Assembly: GCF_008629675.1 (NCBI RefSeq)
Contig: NZ_VWOX01000001.1
Location: 434,001-498,000, forward strand
Origin: Roseiconus nitratireducens
GTDB lineage: Bacteria; Planctomycetota; Planctomycetia; Pirellulales; Pirellulaceae
Length of the DNA: 64,000 nucleotides
Direction: 5' to 3'
Under the pieces are notes generated by a model. That model worked only from the letters and a program-made list of their open reading frames with translations, did no database searches and had not been told where the DNA came from. Numbering within the stretch: position 1 is the stretch's first letter; each line of letters begins with the position of its first letter. The translations under genes were made by a program, and so were the position numbers. Of the stretch, positions 25,270 to 34,346 are shown one piece after another.

Positions 25270-26457
25270 TCACTCCGCCGTTTCCGGCGGCTCGGGGGCG
25301 CCTCCGCTGAGCACCGCCGAGATGGGGGCCATCGCTTCCAGACGTTCGCTAATCATCGTGACCGCGATCAAGATCGGGACGGCCAGAAAGACGCCCATCA
25401 TCCCCCACATCCATCCCCAAAGCACGATGGATAGAAAAACCAGCACGCTGCTGAGCCGCATGGACTTGCCCAGCAAGGATGGCGTGATGAACTGACCTTC
25501 CAGGGTTGTGAGTGCCATGTACGTTCCGGCGACCAAGAATGCGTAGGAGGGTTCAAAATTGACCAGGGCGACAAAGAAAGCCAGGATCACGCCGCACACC
25601 GCCCCGACGATGGGGATGAAGTTCAACAGGGCTCCCGCGACGCCCCAAAGCACGGGGGATGGCATGCCCAACAGCCACATGGCGGTACCGATGGCACAAC
25701 CCAGGGCGATGTTGATTGCGGTGACCCACGCCAGATAGTGGCTCAACCCGTCCTGCACGCTGTTCAGAATCTCGATGAATTGTCGTTTGGAACGAAAGGT
25801 GGGAAGGCTTCGCAGCAAGTTTTCGATCAATTGCTCTCCCGCTGCCGTTAGGAAATAAAACAACACGATCGCAATCGACATGAAGGAGACAAAGTTTCCG
25901 GTGCCGGCGATCAAAGGCGACGAGGTCGTCCAGGCGGGTTGCTTGACCACTACGGGAACCGGTTTGTCCTCCGTTTCCTCCATCTCTTCCTCAGTGGCTT
26001 CGGTGATGTTCTCGGTGGCCTCATTGACGGTCTCCAGCCGGTCAAAAATGAAGCTCAGTTTTTTCTTCGCGTCTCCGAGTGATTGAGGGACGTCTGCCAT
26101 CATTTCTTTGGCCGGCCCGGAGAGCATGTAGGATCCGCCGCCGATCAGCAGGGCCAGGCCGACGACAATCACGGCGGCCGAAACCGGCGGCGGGACTCCC
26201 AATCGCTGGGCCGCCCGGACCAGCGGTCGGACGGTCAGGTAGGCAAACGTCGCCACGGCAATGGGGACGAACAGGTTGCGACCGATGTACAACGTGTAGG
26301 CGACCAACAGGATGCCGCACAGCCAAATCCCAGCGGCGATCCACCCCAGACGCATCGATTGTTTTTCCATCGCCGTGACGTACTTCAACGTGATCGGCGA
26401 GACATTCAGGCGGTTGTACCGCTCACGCGGCGTTTCGTTCGGTTCAGGTTCTGCCAT
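25270..26457 (-). CDS. AI-2E family transporter-like permease
   Basis: 395 residues from the ATG at 26457. Eight or so membrane helices in the pattern of the AI-2E/TqsA family: Y-I-G-R-N-L-F-V-P-I-A-V-A in the second helix, L-T-T-L-E-G-Q-F-I-T-P-S-L-L-G-K-S-M-R-L-S near the end and W-G-W-M-W-G-M-M-G-V-F-L-A-V-P in the last helix. A central acidic loop (E-A-T-E-E-E-M-E-E-T-E-D) is longer than usual. Members export autoinducer-2 or act as Na+/H+ antiporters; the substrate here is unknown. Confidence 0.9.
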   Translation of the reverse strand: MAEPEPNETPRERYNRLNVSPITLKYVTAMEKQSMRLGWIAAGIWLCGILLVAYTLYIGRNLFVPIAVATFAYLTVRPLVRAAQRLGVPPPVSAAVIVVGLALLIGGGSYMLSGPAKEMMADVPQSLGDAKKKLSFIFDRLETVNEATENITEATEEEMEETEDKPVPVVVKQPAWTTSSPLIAGTGNFVSFMSIAIVLFYFLTAAGEQLIENLLRSLPTFRSKRQFIEILNSVQDGLSHYLAWVTAINIALGCAIGTAMWLLGMPSPVLWGVAGALLNFIPIVGAVCGVILAFFVALVNFEPSYAFLVAGTYMALTTLEGQFITPSLLGKSMRLSSVLVFLSIVLWGWMWGMMGVFLAVPILIAVTMISERLEAMAPISAVLSGGAPEPPETAE

Positions 26458-26779
26458 CAAGGGTTCCTTCGGTCACCGACACCTTCCCGCGGGCACTGCC
26501 GGTTCATTCACACGCCTATTCCAAGACCACGACGAACGACTCGCCGGACCGTCGCGGATGTTCCTGCAGACGGGATCATCCGGTCAAGCCGACGCGGACC
26601 GGAATCTTGGATTCGCACCGGTAAGCGGCCTGGAGCGTCCGATCGATCCCCGCTCGACTGCAGAATTCGTACCGTACTTCGCGAATCGACGGCAGTTCGG
26701 TCGAATTGCCTTTGCGAGAGGCAAACCGCTACTCGGACGCAGATTCCGGATGTCCGTTCAGGCTCAGGTGGCGGCCGGG
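26458..26779. other. No gene recognised
   Basis: 322 bp between two minus-strand genes. Open frames run through it on the plus strand, but their composition is that of shadows and nothing resembles a known protein, RNA or repeat. It should contain the promoter of the AI-2E family gene. Confidence 0.5.
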
Positions 26780-27874
26780 TTAGGCGACCGCGACTTTGAC
26801 GACGTTGATCGGTGGGAGCGCATCAAACACGCAGTTCCAGCTTTCGCCGGCATCGCGGCCGACATACAGTTTTCCGGTCGTGGTCCCAAAGTACAGGGCC
26901 GGACTGGGCAGATCATCGACACACATTGCGTCGCGCAACACGGTGAAGTAGCTGTCCTTCTCCGGCAGTCCGGTGCGAAGCGGATTCCAACTCGCACCGC
27001 CATTTTGGCTTCGCCACACGGCCGGCTTGCCGCCGGGGCAGGTTCGCGTCATCGGTTCCAGCGGCACCACATAAACGGTGTCCGCGTCATGGGGGTGCAC
27101 GACGATCGGGAATCCGAAATCCGAAGGCAGCCCGTCGGCGATCGAATGCCAGGTTTGGCCGTGATCGTCGCTCCGCAAGACACCAATCCCGGGACGATCT
27201 TCCCATCCGCCGTGGTTTTGCATGTACAGCCTTCCTGGAACGTCTGGATGGCCCGCAATCTTGTGCACGCACTGTCCAAACTCCGGGTAAGGATCCGGGA
27301 CAAATCCCGCGCCGACGCCGCGGTTGGAAGCGGTAAATGCTTTTCCACCGTCTTCGCTGACGTAGTGCCCTCCGGTAGAGATTCCGACGTGGATCCGATC
27401 GCCATCGGTGAGAATCGTGTGCAGACAGAGTCCGCCGTTGCCAGGTTGCCAGTGAGGCGTGTGTTCGTGATTGCTGATCCCAGAGACCAATTCCCAAGAT
27501 TCGCCGGCGTCTTCGCTGTGAAACAATGCGGCGGGTTCGACGCCACACCACAGTTCACGTGAATCCTGTCCCCGCTCAATGGACCAGATGTTGGCAATGG
27601 CGCGTCCGTCAGCTTCCGGGAATGCGGGGGCAGATTGCGTCTCCTTAAAGCTTTTACCGCCGTCGTCGGAACGCAACAGTTTCATGCCAAAAAACGCATT
27701 GCAACTGGAGGCATAGATTTGCTTGGGCTGGTCGCGATCAATGAGCGCGGAATAGACCGAGACGCCGGCACCGAAAGGTCCTGACAGCGAAAACCGTTCC
27801 CGGTTGGACGTGGACTCCGCAACGAACAGTCCTTTTTTTGTCCCGATGCAGAGACGCACGCGATCTGGCATCAT
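26780..27874 (-). CDS. BNR/sialidase-like beta-propeller protein
   Basis: About 365 residues, starting at the ATG at 27874 or 27871 (a GTG at 27877 is also in frame). It has at least four BNR/Asp-box units of the S-x-D-x-G-x-x-W type: R-S-D-D-G-G-K-S-F, H-S-E-D-A-G-E-S-W, R-S-D-D-H-G-Q-T-W and R-S-Q-N-G-G-A-S-W. No signal peptide: the protein begins P-D-R-V-R-L-C-I-G-T-K-K-G-L-F-V, so it is probably cytoplasmic. No sialidase arginine triad is apparent, so 'sialidase' only describes the fold. It is coupled to the upstream MoaD/ThiS-like gene. Confidence 0.88.
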   Translation of the reverse strand: MMPDRVRLCIGTKKGLFVAESTSNRERFSLSGPFGAGVSVYSALIDRDQPKQIYASSCNAFFGMKLLRSDDGGKSFKETQSAPAFPEADGRAIANIWSIERGQDSRELWCGVEPAALFHSEDAGESWELVSGISNHEHTPHWQPGNGGLCLHTILTDGDRIHVGISTGGHYVSEDGGKAFTASNRGVGAGFVPDPYPEFGQCVHKIAGHPDVPGRLYMQNHGGWEDRPGIGVLRSDDHGQTWHSIADGLPSDFGFPIVVHPHDADTVYVVPLEPMTRTCPGGKPAVWRSQNGGASWNPLRTGLPEKDSYFTVLRDAMCVDDLPSPALYFGTTTGKLYVGRDAGESWNCVFDALPPINVVKVAVA

Positions 27875-28149
27875 CACCCTCCGGAAACGGCTTGGAAGAT
27901 ATGGACGACATCGCCTTCGGTCAGCGACACGGACGATGGATTCTTGTCGGTCATGAGCGACGAATTGTGAAACAAGTTCACGTGACGGCGGACGTGACCT
28001 GTTTCATCACAAATGCTGTGGTGCAACTCGGGAAACCGAACGCGAAGGACTTCAAAAAGCTCTCCCAGACTGGCCGCCGGGATCCGCAATTCGGCGGGAA
28101 CGCCGCAACGCGATTGCAGTACACTCGGAATTTCAACGACCACGTTCAT
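27874..28149 (-). CDS. MoaD/ThiS-family ubiquitin-like sulfur-carrier-type protein
   Basis: 91 residues with a beta-grasp pattern (V-V-V-E-I-P-S-V-L, L-G-E-L-F-E-V-L-R-V-R-F-P-E-L) and the required C-terminal Gly-Gly (V-S-G-G). The family's C-terminus is adenylated by an E1-like enzyme and used as a thiocarboxylate. No ThiF/MoeB, moaE or thiS partner is in the window. It is immediately followed (TGATG overlap) by the BNR propeller gene; the codons for Gly-Gly (GGAGGG) also form the ribosome binding site for that gene. A MoaD-like/BNR pair recurs in other bacteria as far as I recall, without a known function. Confidence 0.85.
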   Translation of the reverse strand: MNVVVEIPSVLQSRCGVPAELRIPAASLGELFEVLRVRFPELHHSICDETGHVRRHVNLFHNSSLMTDKNPSSVSLTEGDVVHIFQAVSGG

Positions 28150-28301
28150 GGAAATCGTTTCGGATCCGCAACAAAAAGGGAAAGACCGGGACAGCGAACG
28201 ATCCGGTAGAACGCGTCATGTTAGCGTGCCCCGACTCATCTCTGATTCGTTTCCAACAGAAAAGGCTGCGATTTCTTTCACTGATTGGATAGGGGAATGT
28301 C

Positions 28302-28595
28302 TTGCGGTACGGAATTCAGACGCTGTTGATCGTGACGTTGGGCTTTGCCCTGGTCTTTGCACTGTTCGATGTGTGGCCGTTGCTGGTGTACCTGCTCTAT
28401 CTGGTGAGCGTCCTGAACACCGTCATGCTGCCGTTCGTTCTGATCGTCATCGGCCTCGCTGCGCCACAGCGAGGGACGTCGCTGGACGTCCAGTCGATTC
28501 CGGCGTTTGTGACGTTGGGTCGAATCTGGTGCGTGAGTGCTTGTTTGTGGGTGTTGTTGTCGCTCGTTCTGTCATGGGTGCCGATCGGGATCTAA
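28302..28595 (+). CDS. Small polytopic membrane protein
   Basis: 97 residues from a TTG at 28302 with AGGGGA 5 nt upstream. Three hydrophobic helices: residues 5-24, 27-52 and 72-93. The M-R-Y-G-I-Q-T-L-L-I-V-T-L start is a planctomycete anchor-like opening. The stop codon (28593-28595) is directly followed by a 131-bp inverted-repeat element. No family recognised. Confidence 0.65.
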   Translation: MRYGIQTLLIVTLGFALVFALFDVWPLLVYLLYLVSVLNTVMLPFVLIVIGLAAPQRGTSLDVQSIPAFVTLGRIWCVSACLWVLLSLVLSWVPIGI

Positions 28596-28726
28596 CTGGA
28601 CAGCGGTACTTTCAATCAAAAACACGGCGAGTTGCAGTGCAATGAGCGGCAAGGCGTTAGCCGCCGGTTGATGCGAGAAGATCCGCGGCCAGCGCCACAC
28701 GCCTCACTCAACCTGGCACTGTCAAG
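28596..28726. repeat. 131-bp inverted-repeat element, full-length copy (reverse orientation)
   Basis: Begins CTGGACAGCGGTAC and ends CTGGCACTGTCAAG, exactly 131 bp, the same length as the copies at 55153 and 60841, though the right end is diverged. The left flank is CTAA (the end of the preceding gene's stop); a matching right-hand duplication is not preserved. Confidence 0.8.
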
Positions 28727-28798
28727 CGAGTTGAATTGGCCGCGGCATTGGTTGCTGAACCATCGACTCTCGGTGAAGTCTTCCCTGCATGGACAGGT

Positions 28799-31700
28799 TC
28801 ACTTCGCGGATTCCAGCAGCGCGATCAGGTCGGCCAATTCTTGCTGCGTCAGTAATTCACCCAGTCCCGATGGCATCACGGAGGTCTCGCTGGGGGATTC
28901 CAGTTCGATTTGATCGCGCGGCAAGGTGAGGGTGCGGTCGGCATTGATCTGCAGGGTCAACATGCCACCGGATCGATCTCGAATCAGACCGTTGTGGACA
29001 TTGCCGTCAACCGTCAGCAGACGTGTCGATTGGTAGCTCTGTTCCAGCCGGGCGCTGGGAAACAGAATCGCCTCCAAAAGCGCTTCCCGCGTTCGGCTGC
29101 GACCGATGCGGGTCAGTTCCGGTCCCACATCCTTCCCGAGGTATCCCATTTTGTGACAGGCGCTGCACGCGGCTTTGTTGCCACGAAAGATTTGCAGGCC
29201 TCGGACGGGATCTCCCGGCCCCAGGTCGGAGAGGACCTTGGTGACGGCGGTGCGGATGTCGGCCGGAGCCTGAATCAATTCGCGCCCCACACGCTCGGCC
29301 CGCTGACGGATCGATGGCGAAGCTTGTTTGAATTGCTGTTGCAGGAAACCTTCGGGAAGGGTGCGGGCCGAACGGATCGAAGTCAGGCTCTGAAGCAATT
29401 GTTGGTCCAGGGACGAATCTCCGGAGCGATGGATCGTTTCGATCGCAGTCATCAAGTGACGCGGTGTCACTTCCGGCAGCGATTGCAGCAATTGGCTCGC
29501 TCCAGGCTGGCTTAGCGTGGTTCGGTGCAGGACTTTTGCGGCCAGAAAGGCTTGTTCGGCGTCCCGCGAGACGAATGCCTGGACCACTGCGGATTCCAGG
29601 TCGGAGTCGTCGATCGCCGAGCCCTGGGGCATCGGGCTCAACCAGGTCAGCTGATCTACAATCTCAGGCACTCGCAACGCTTGTTGTTGCAAACATTTCG
29701 ACAGCAGATTGCGGTGGGGGCCAAAACTGATTTCGCCCAGCTGGTCCAAAAGTTCCTGGTGAATGGTCTCGGTTGCCTGCGTCAGCCAAGTTGTGATCGC
29801 CGTGGCGGTCTCGCGGTCCGGCGGCTGCGAAACAATTTTCGCGAGGTTGGTTGCCAGGAACCGTTGTTGACTCTCTGGAAGTTCGGCTGCTCGGCCGAGC
29901 CAGCTGCCGACCAGCGTCTTGATCTCCGGCGTGTCCTTCCAACTGGACACCAGCGTGTGCAAGGTCGACGCGGCGGGCTGAGAGTCCGGAATGGTCCGCC
30001 ACAGTTCTGTGCAATTCTCCATCGCCGCGGCTGCGGCTGCGGGATCGTCGGCCAGGATTTGCGTTGCAATCGATCGCAGGGCAGCGTGGTCGCTGCGGAG
30101 CGCGGAAAGCAGTGTGGCGGTGTCCAGCTGGTTTGCTCGATCAAGTTGTTGAAGGACAGTCAACGCCGCGACCTGTTTCGTGTCCGTATCGGCGTATCGC
30201 ATCCAGGCAATCGCGGGATCGCGACGTCCGGTTTGAATCAGCGCGTCCAGCGCGGCATGTTCCAGATGGCGGTCTCCCTGCGCAGATTGAAAAGCACCTA
30301 GCAGCAGATCGACCGCGTTCGCATCGGCCACTCGGCCGACAGCTTCGAGGGCGCATCGACGTACCAGGGCCGACGGATGGTCCATCAGGATTTGCAGCTT
30401 CGGCTCCGGAATCGACACGCGGCGAATCGCCAGTGCATGCAGGGCGGTTTGGACGATTCCCGGATCGGCATCGGTAAGGAACTCCAGCATCGCTTCGTCG
30501 GCCGGTGCTGATTCCAGGCGGCACAGTGCCCACAGGGCCGCCTGGCGGTCGACACGGGCGCGGTCCTGGTCGGACGCGATCTGCAAAAGCCGCGGGATCA
30601 CGGCCGCGTCGGCGGACGCTAACCGCAACGCAGCGTGACGGCGAACCCAGGGGCGATCGTCAAGGAGCAGGTCGACGCATTTCGCGGGAGTCAACGCTTG
30701 CCAGTCGATGCGAGAATCTGGTGCGGCGTCGCGTCTTTGGTCTTCCCGGGACAGGCGATAGATTCCCCCGGAAGCTGTTTTCTGATCGATCCGTGAAGTC
30801 GGGCAGCAGAGGTCGTACCATCCCCCGGTGTCGACCAGTAGCAGCGACCCGTCGCTGTCCTCGATCAGGTCGGTGGGGTGAAAGTCCACTCGATCGGTCC
30901 ACACCAGATCCTGGTCGACCGTCTGGTAGGTGGCTCCATCCGGCTGCAGCTGATGGACGCTCAGCTTGTGGAGGTTGAACAGGGCGGCGGCCAGGACGTT
31001 CGACTCGGGCGGCACGCCCATCAGACGCTTGCATGCCGGCGACTGGGGACAGATCAATCCGCTGGGCGCCGCGGGACCCAAGTGCGTCATCGGCTGCATC
31101 AGTGGACCGGTGCGTGCCACTTCGTCGACCACGTGGTTCTGTTTGCCGAACACGGCGTTCTCAACGGCATGTCCGATCCCGTCGCGTTGCCCGTTGCCGG
31201 GGCGGACCAAAAACGTGCTGGTGAAGAATGCTTCGCCTTCCGGAGTGAATGCGACCTCCACGGGATTGTCCATCCCGCCGCTGATCACCGATTCGATCGG
31301 ACCTCCGGAACGGTGCCGGCGATAGATGTGGGCCGCCGCATTGGTGACGGTTCGGCCATCGGTCAGTTCATGTGTCTGCTTGCCAAATGCTCCCTTGCAC
31401 CAGTAGATCCATCCGTCCGGACCCAGGTAGGGGCCGTGCAAGTCATTGGCACAGTTGGTGACCGTCGTGCCGTCAAACCAGACCTCACGCTGTTCGCAAA
31501 TGCCGTCGTCGTCCGCATCGGTCAAACGCCAAATCACCGGCGGTGCGGAGACCAGGATGTCATTGTCCAGGCAGAGCACTCCCTCCGGGAAAGCCAAGCC
31601 GGAGGCGGCGACGATCCGCCGATCAAAGACCCCGTCGTCGTCATCGTCAACCAGTCGCACGATGTGGTGCAGCCCCAACTGGTTGTGTTCTTGGATGGGC

Positions 31701-31936
31701 CAGCCGACACCTCCCGACTCCGCCACGACCAGTCGCCCTTGGCGATCCCAGTCGACGACGATCGGCCACTTGATCAGGGGTTCGGCGGCAACCTTTTGGA
31801 TCGTCAGTCCGTCGCGGACCTGAAACTCGATTCCCCCCACCGTTTGACGCTGGGCGTTGGGCGGTTGGCCGAGCACGGTCGTCACGCAGAGCGTCCAGAG
31901 CAGCGTCGCCGGCCACACAATGTCGAGTCGATTCAT
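28799..31936 (-). CDS. PVC-type haem-binding membrane-bound dehydrogenase with HEAT repeats
   Basis: About 1,045 residues from the ATG at 31936, which opens a signal peptide (W-P-A-T-L-L-W-T-L-C-V-T-T-V-L-G-Q); the frame is open further upstream. Residues about 35-400 are the PVC membrane-bound dehydrogenase propeller, with D-D-D-D-D-G-V-F-D-R and D-A-D-D-D-G-I-C-E-Q calcium-site-like loops and C-A-N-D-L-H-G-P-Y-L-G-P-D-G-W-I-Y. HEAT-like repeats follow (about 430-880), then a haem domain with C-S-A-C-H near residue 925 and the late Met region. Length and order are typical of the large planctomycete/verrucomicrobial family. The substrate is unknown; it may oxidise sugars or sugar acids in the periplasm. 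Confidence 0.92.
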   Translation of the reverse strand: MNRLDIVWPATLLWTLCVTTVLGQPPNAQRQTVGGIEFQVRDGLTIQKVAAEPLIKWPIVVDWDRQGRLVVAESGGVGWPIQEHNQLGLHHIVRLVDDDDDGVFDRRIVAASGLAFPEGVLCLDNDILVSAPPVIWRLTDADDDGICEQREVWFDGTTVTNCANDLHGPYLGPDGWIYWCKGAFGKQTHELTDGRTVTNAAAHIYRRHRSGGPIESVISGGMDNPVEVAFTPEGEAFFTSTFLVRPGNGQRDGIGHAVENAVFGKQNHVVDEVARTGPLMQPMTHLGPAAPSGLICPQSPACKRLMGVPPESNVLAAALFNLHKLSVHQLQPDGATYQTVDQDLVWTDRVDFHPTDLIEDSDGSLLLVDTGGWYDLCCPTSRIDQKTASGGIYRLSREDQRRDAAPDSRIDWQALTPAKCVDLLLDDRPWVRRHAALRLASADAAVIPRLLQIASDQDRARVDRQAALWALCRLESAPADEAMLEFLTDADPGIVQTALHALAIRRVSIPEPKLQILMDHPSALVRRCALEAVGRVADANAVDLLLGAFQSAQGDRHLEHAALDALIQTGRRDPAIAWMRYADTDTKQVAALTVLQQLDRANQLDTATLLSALRSDHAALRSIATQILADDPAAAAAAMENCTELWRTIPDSQPAASTLHTLVSSWKDTPEIKTLVGSWLGRAAELPESQQRFLATNLAKIVSQPPDRETATAITTWLTQATETIHQELLDQLGEISFGPHRNLLSKCLQQQALRVPEIVDQLTWLSPMPQGSAIDDSDLESAVVQAFVSRDAEQAFLAAKVLHRTTLSQPGASQLLQSLPEVTPRHLMTAIETIHRSGDSSLDQQLLQSLTSIRSARTLPEGFLQQQFKQASPSIRQRAERVGRELIQAPADIRTAVTKVLSDLGPGDPVRGLQIFRGNKAACSACHKMGYLGKDVGPELTRIGRSRTREALLEAILFPSARLEQSYQSTRLLTVDGNVHNGLIRDRSGGMLTLQINADRTLTLPRDQIELESPSETSVMPSGLGELLTQQELADLIALLESAK

Positions 31937-32088
31937 GGTGCATGGGGGGAGAGGGAGAGGATGAATTCCGACTGAATATAAGCCCTGGAATCGGCGCCCG
32001 CACGCAATCAGCAACGGTTCGTCGTGTTCGGCGGTGTTCATCAGGGCTATCATGAAACGGTCCGCATTCCGCCCGATGAGAAGACTTT

Positions 32089-34317
32089 GTGACGCACGCC
32101 AGAATGTTTTTGTTGCCCCTGTCCGTTGTGTTGGGGATCCTTGCTGGGGATCTCGCGAGCGGGCAGGACGCTCCGGAGGACTCCGACCAAGCGTTGATCG
32201 CCCAGGTTCAACGTTCCGTCACGACCATTCGAGTGCAAGGGCGCGACGGAGAGGAAATCGGCATCGGGACGGGGTTCATGATCGACGACGAAGGATTGGT
32301 CGCGACCAACTTTCACGTGATCAATGAAGGTCGACCCTTCACCGTGCAAGCTTCCGATGGGACGATGCTGCCTGTGAAGTCCGTGGAGGCGTCGGACGTG
32401 AATTCGGATTTGGCGCTGATCCGAGTGGACGTGAGCCGGCATCCCGTTCCCGCACTGGAACTGGTCTCCGATGACCGTTCGGCGCAAGGGCTCCGGGTAC
32501 TGGCGTTTGGAAATCCGCTGGGTTTGCAGAACAGTGTGGTCGAGGGCATCGTGTCGGCCCGCCGGGAAATGCAGGGAAGAGAATTGCTGCAGTTGGCGAT
32601 GCCGATCGAACAGGGCAACAGCGGCGGCCCGTTGGTGGATCTTGACGGACGGGTTCACGGCATCATCAACATGAAATCGGCGATCGATGACAACCTGGGA
32701 TTCGCGATCCCCGCCGCCCAATTATTGTCGCTGCAGCAACATCCGAATCCGGTGTTGATCGATCGCTGGGTGCGCCTTGCGCGGATGAATCCGCAAAGTT
32801 GGAAGTCGGTCAACGGCGCAACCTGGCAGCAACGTGGCGGGCGGATCACCGCCAGCGGGACCGGGGCAGGATTCGGCGGACGCAGTTTGTTGCTTTCACA
32901 AACAGATGTCCCAGAGCGACCGTTTGAAGTTGCCGTGATGGTGCGGTTGGACCGCGAGTCCGGGGCGGCCGGTTTGGTGTTTCACAGCGATGGGCAAGAC
33001 AAACACTATGGGTTCTATCCCAGTGCCGGTCGGCTGCGGCTGACCTGTTTCCGTGGTCCCAGCGTGTTCTCGTGGCAGGTGCTCGACGAAGTTTCCTCGG
33101 AACACTATCTGCCCGGGCAGTGGAATCACTTGAAAGTCCGAATCGAAAAGGATCGTATCCTGTGTTTCGTCAATGGGCATCTGGTGATCGAGTCGGCCGA
33201 TGCGCAGCTGGACCGGGGGAGCGCTGGGTTGGCAAAGTTTCGTGATACCGAAGCCGAGTTCAAACAGTTCGAGGTGGGACGCGAGCTGTCGGATCCGAGT
33301 CTGAGCGATTCGGCCAAGCAGTGGTTGGCAAAGCTGGAGGTCCCCGAGGTAGACATCGACCAAATCGGTGCCGAGCAGATTCACCAACTGGGTACGTCCG
33401 GTGACCTGGCATCGCGCGAAATCATCCGCAAGGCCAGGTTGCTAGAGAAACAGGCGGCGCGTCTGCGACAACTTGCTGATGATGTACGACGCGCTGAACC
33501 GATTGAGCAGCTCAGGCATTTGGAAGATTTAGAATCGGACCAGCGGTTGCTGCGCGGAGCGTTGCTGATTGCGAGATTGGATCATCCCGATGTGAATATC
33601 CAAGCGTATTGCGACCGGGTGGATGCCATGTCAGAAGAAATCTCCACGCGGATCGATTCGGACGCCGATGCCGTGGACAAGCGAAAGCATTTGCACCAGT
33701 ACCTGTTTGAAGAAAACGGGTACCACGGCAGCCGAAGTGAATACTACCACCCGGCCAATAGCCATTTGAATCGGGTCATTGATGACCGCGAAGGGCTGCC
33801 GATCACGCTGTCAATTCTGTACATCGAACTGGCGCAGCGATTGGGAATCGACGTTCGCGGTATCGGCCTGCCGGGACACTTCATCGTGGGGCAGGTGATC
33901 GATGCCGATCGAACCGATTTGATCGACGTGTTTGACCGTGGCGAATTGCTGATGCGTGCCGACGCGGAGCGAATCGTTTTGATGCACGTCGGACGCGGGC
34001 TTCGGGAGGAGGACCTGCAGGCAAATTCGACGACGGAGATCTTGACCCGCGTGCTGAACAATCTGATCGGTATCGCCGGAAGAAATGAAGATTTGGAAGG
34101 GATGTTGCGATACAGCGATGGATTGGTCGCCCTGAATCCCGAATTGCCGGAGTATCGGCTGATGCGTGCGCAGTTGCGTGGAATGACCGGCCGCGCGGCG
34201 GCCGCGATTGATGACGTGGATTGGATGCTGGAGCATCAACCGCCGGGGGCGGATTTGGGGGCGGCAAAGCGTTTGCGGTCCGCGCTACGCAGTCGGCAGT
34301 CGTTGACAACCGATTGA
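32089..34317 (+). CDS. Secreted fusion: trypsin-like (Deg-type) protease + LamG-like + SirB1/transglutaminase-like domain
   Basis: 742 residues, GTG start at 32089 (GAGAAG upstream; ATG at 32104 possible), with a signal peptide. Residues 35-225: a chymotrypsin-fold serine protease with the complete triad, His in A-T-N-F-H-V-I (about 75), Asp in N-S-D-L-A-L-I (about 106) and Ser in Q-G-N-S-G-G-P-L (about 178). No PDZ follows; instead residues about 230-400 are a LamG/concanavalin-like sandwich (F-Y-P-S-A-G-R-L-R-L, P-G-Q-W-N-H-L-K-V). Residues about 440-740 match the SirB1 transglutaminase-like family with TPR tail (Y-Y-H-P-A-N-S-H-L-N-R-V-I, G-L-P-I-T-L-S-I-L-Y, G-L-P-G-H-F). SirB1 is usually a separate cytoplasmic protein. 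The usual Cys of transglutaminases is not seen in the I-T-L-S-I-L-Y region. Confidence 0.88.
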   Translation: MTHARMFLLPLSVVLGILAGDLASGQDAPEDSDQALIAQVQRSVTTIRVQGRDGEEIGIGTGFMIDDEGLVATNFHVINEGRPFTVQASDGTMLPVKSVEASDVNSDLALIRVDVSRHPVPALELVSDDRSAQGLRVLAFGNPLGLQNSVVEGIVSARREMQGRELLQLAMPIEQGNSGGPLVDLDGRVHGIINMKSAIDDNLGFAIPAAQLLSLQQHPNPVLIDRWVRLARMNPQSWKSVNGATWQQRGGRITASGTGAGFGGRSLLLSQTDVPERPFEVAVMVRLDRESGAAGLVFHSDGQDKHYGFYPSAGRLRLTCFRGPSVFSWQVLDEVSSEHYLPGQWNHLKVRIEKDRILCFVNGHLVIESADAQLDRGSAGLAKFRDTEAEFKQFEVGRELSDPSLSDSAKQWLAKLEVPEVDIDQIGAEQIHQLGTSGDLASREIIRKARLLEKQAARLRQLADDVRRAEPIEQLRHLEDLESDQRLLRGALLIARLDHPDVNIQAYCDRVDAMSEEISTRIDSDADAVDKRKHLHQYLFEENGYHGSRSEYYHPANSHLNRVIDDREGLPITLSILYIELAQRLGIDVRGIGLPGHFIVGQVIDADRTDLIDVFDRGELLMRADAERIVLMHVGRGLREEDLQANSTTEILTRVLNNLIGIAGRNEDLEGMLRYSDGLVALNPELPEYRLMRAQLRGMTGRAAAAIDDVDWMLEHQPPGADLGAAKRLRSALRSRQSLTTD

Positions 34318-34346
34318 TGCAAGTCGCTCCGCGCGGGGCCGCTGGT

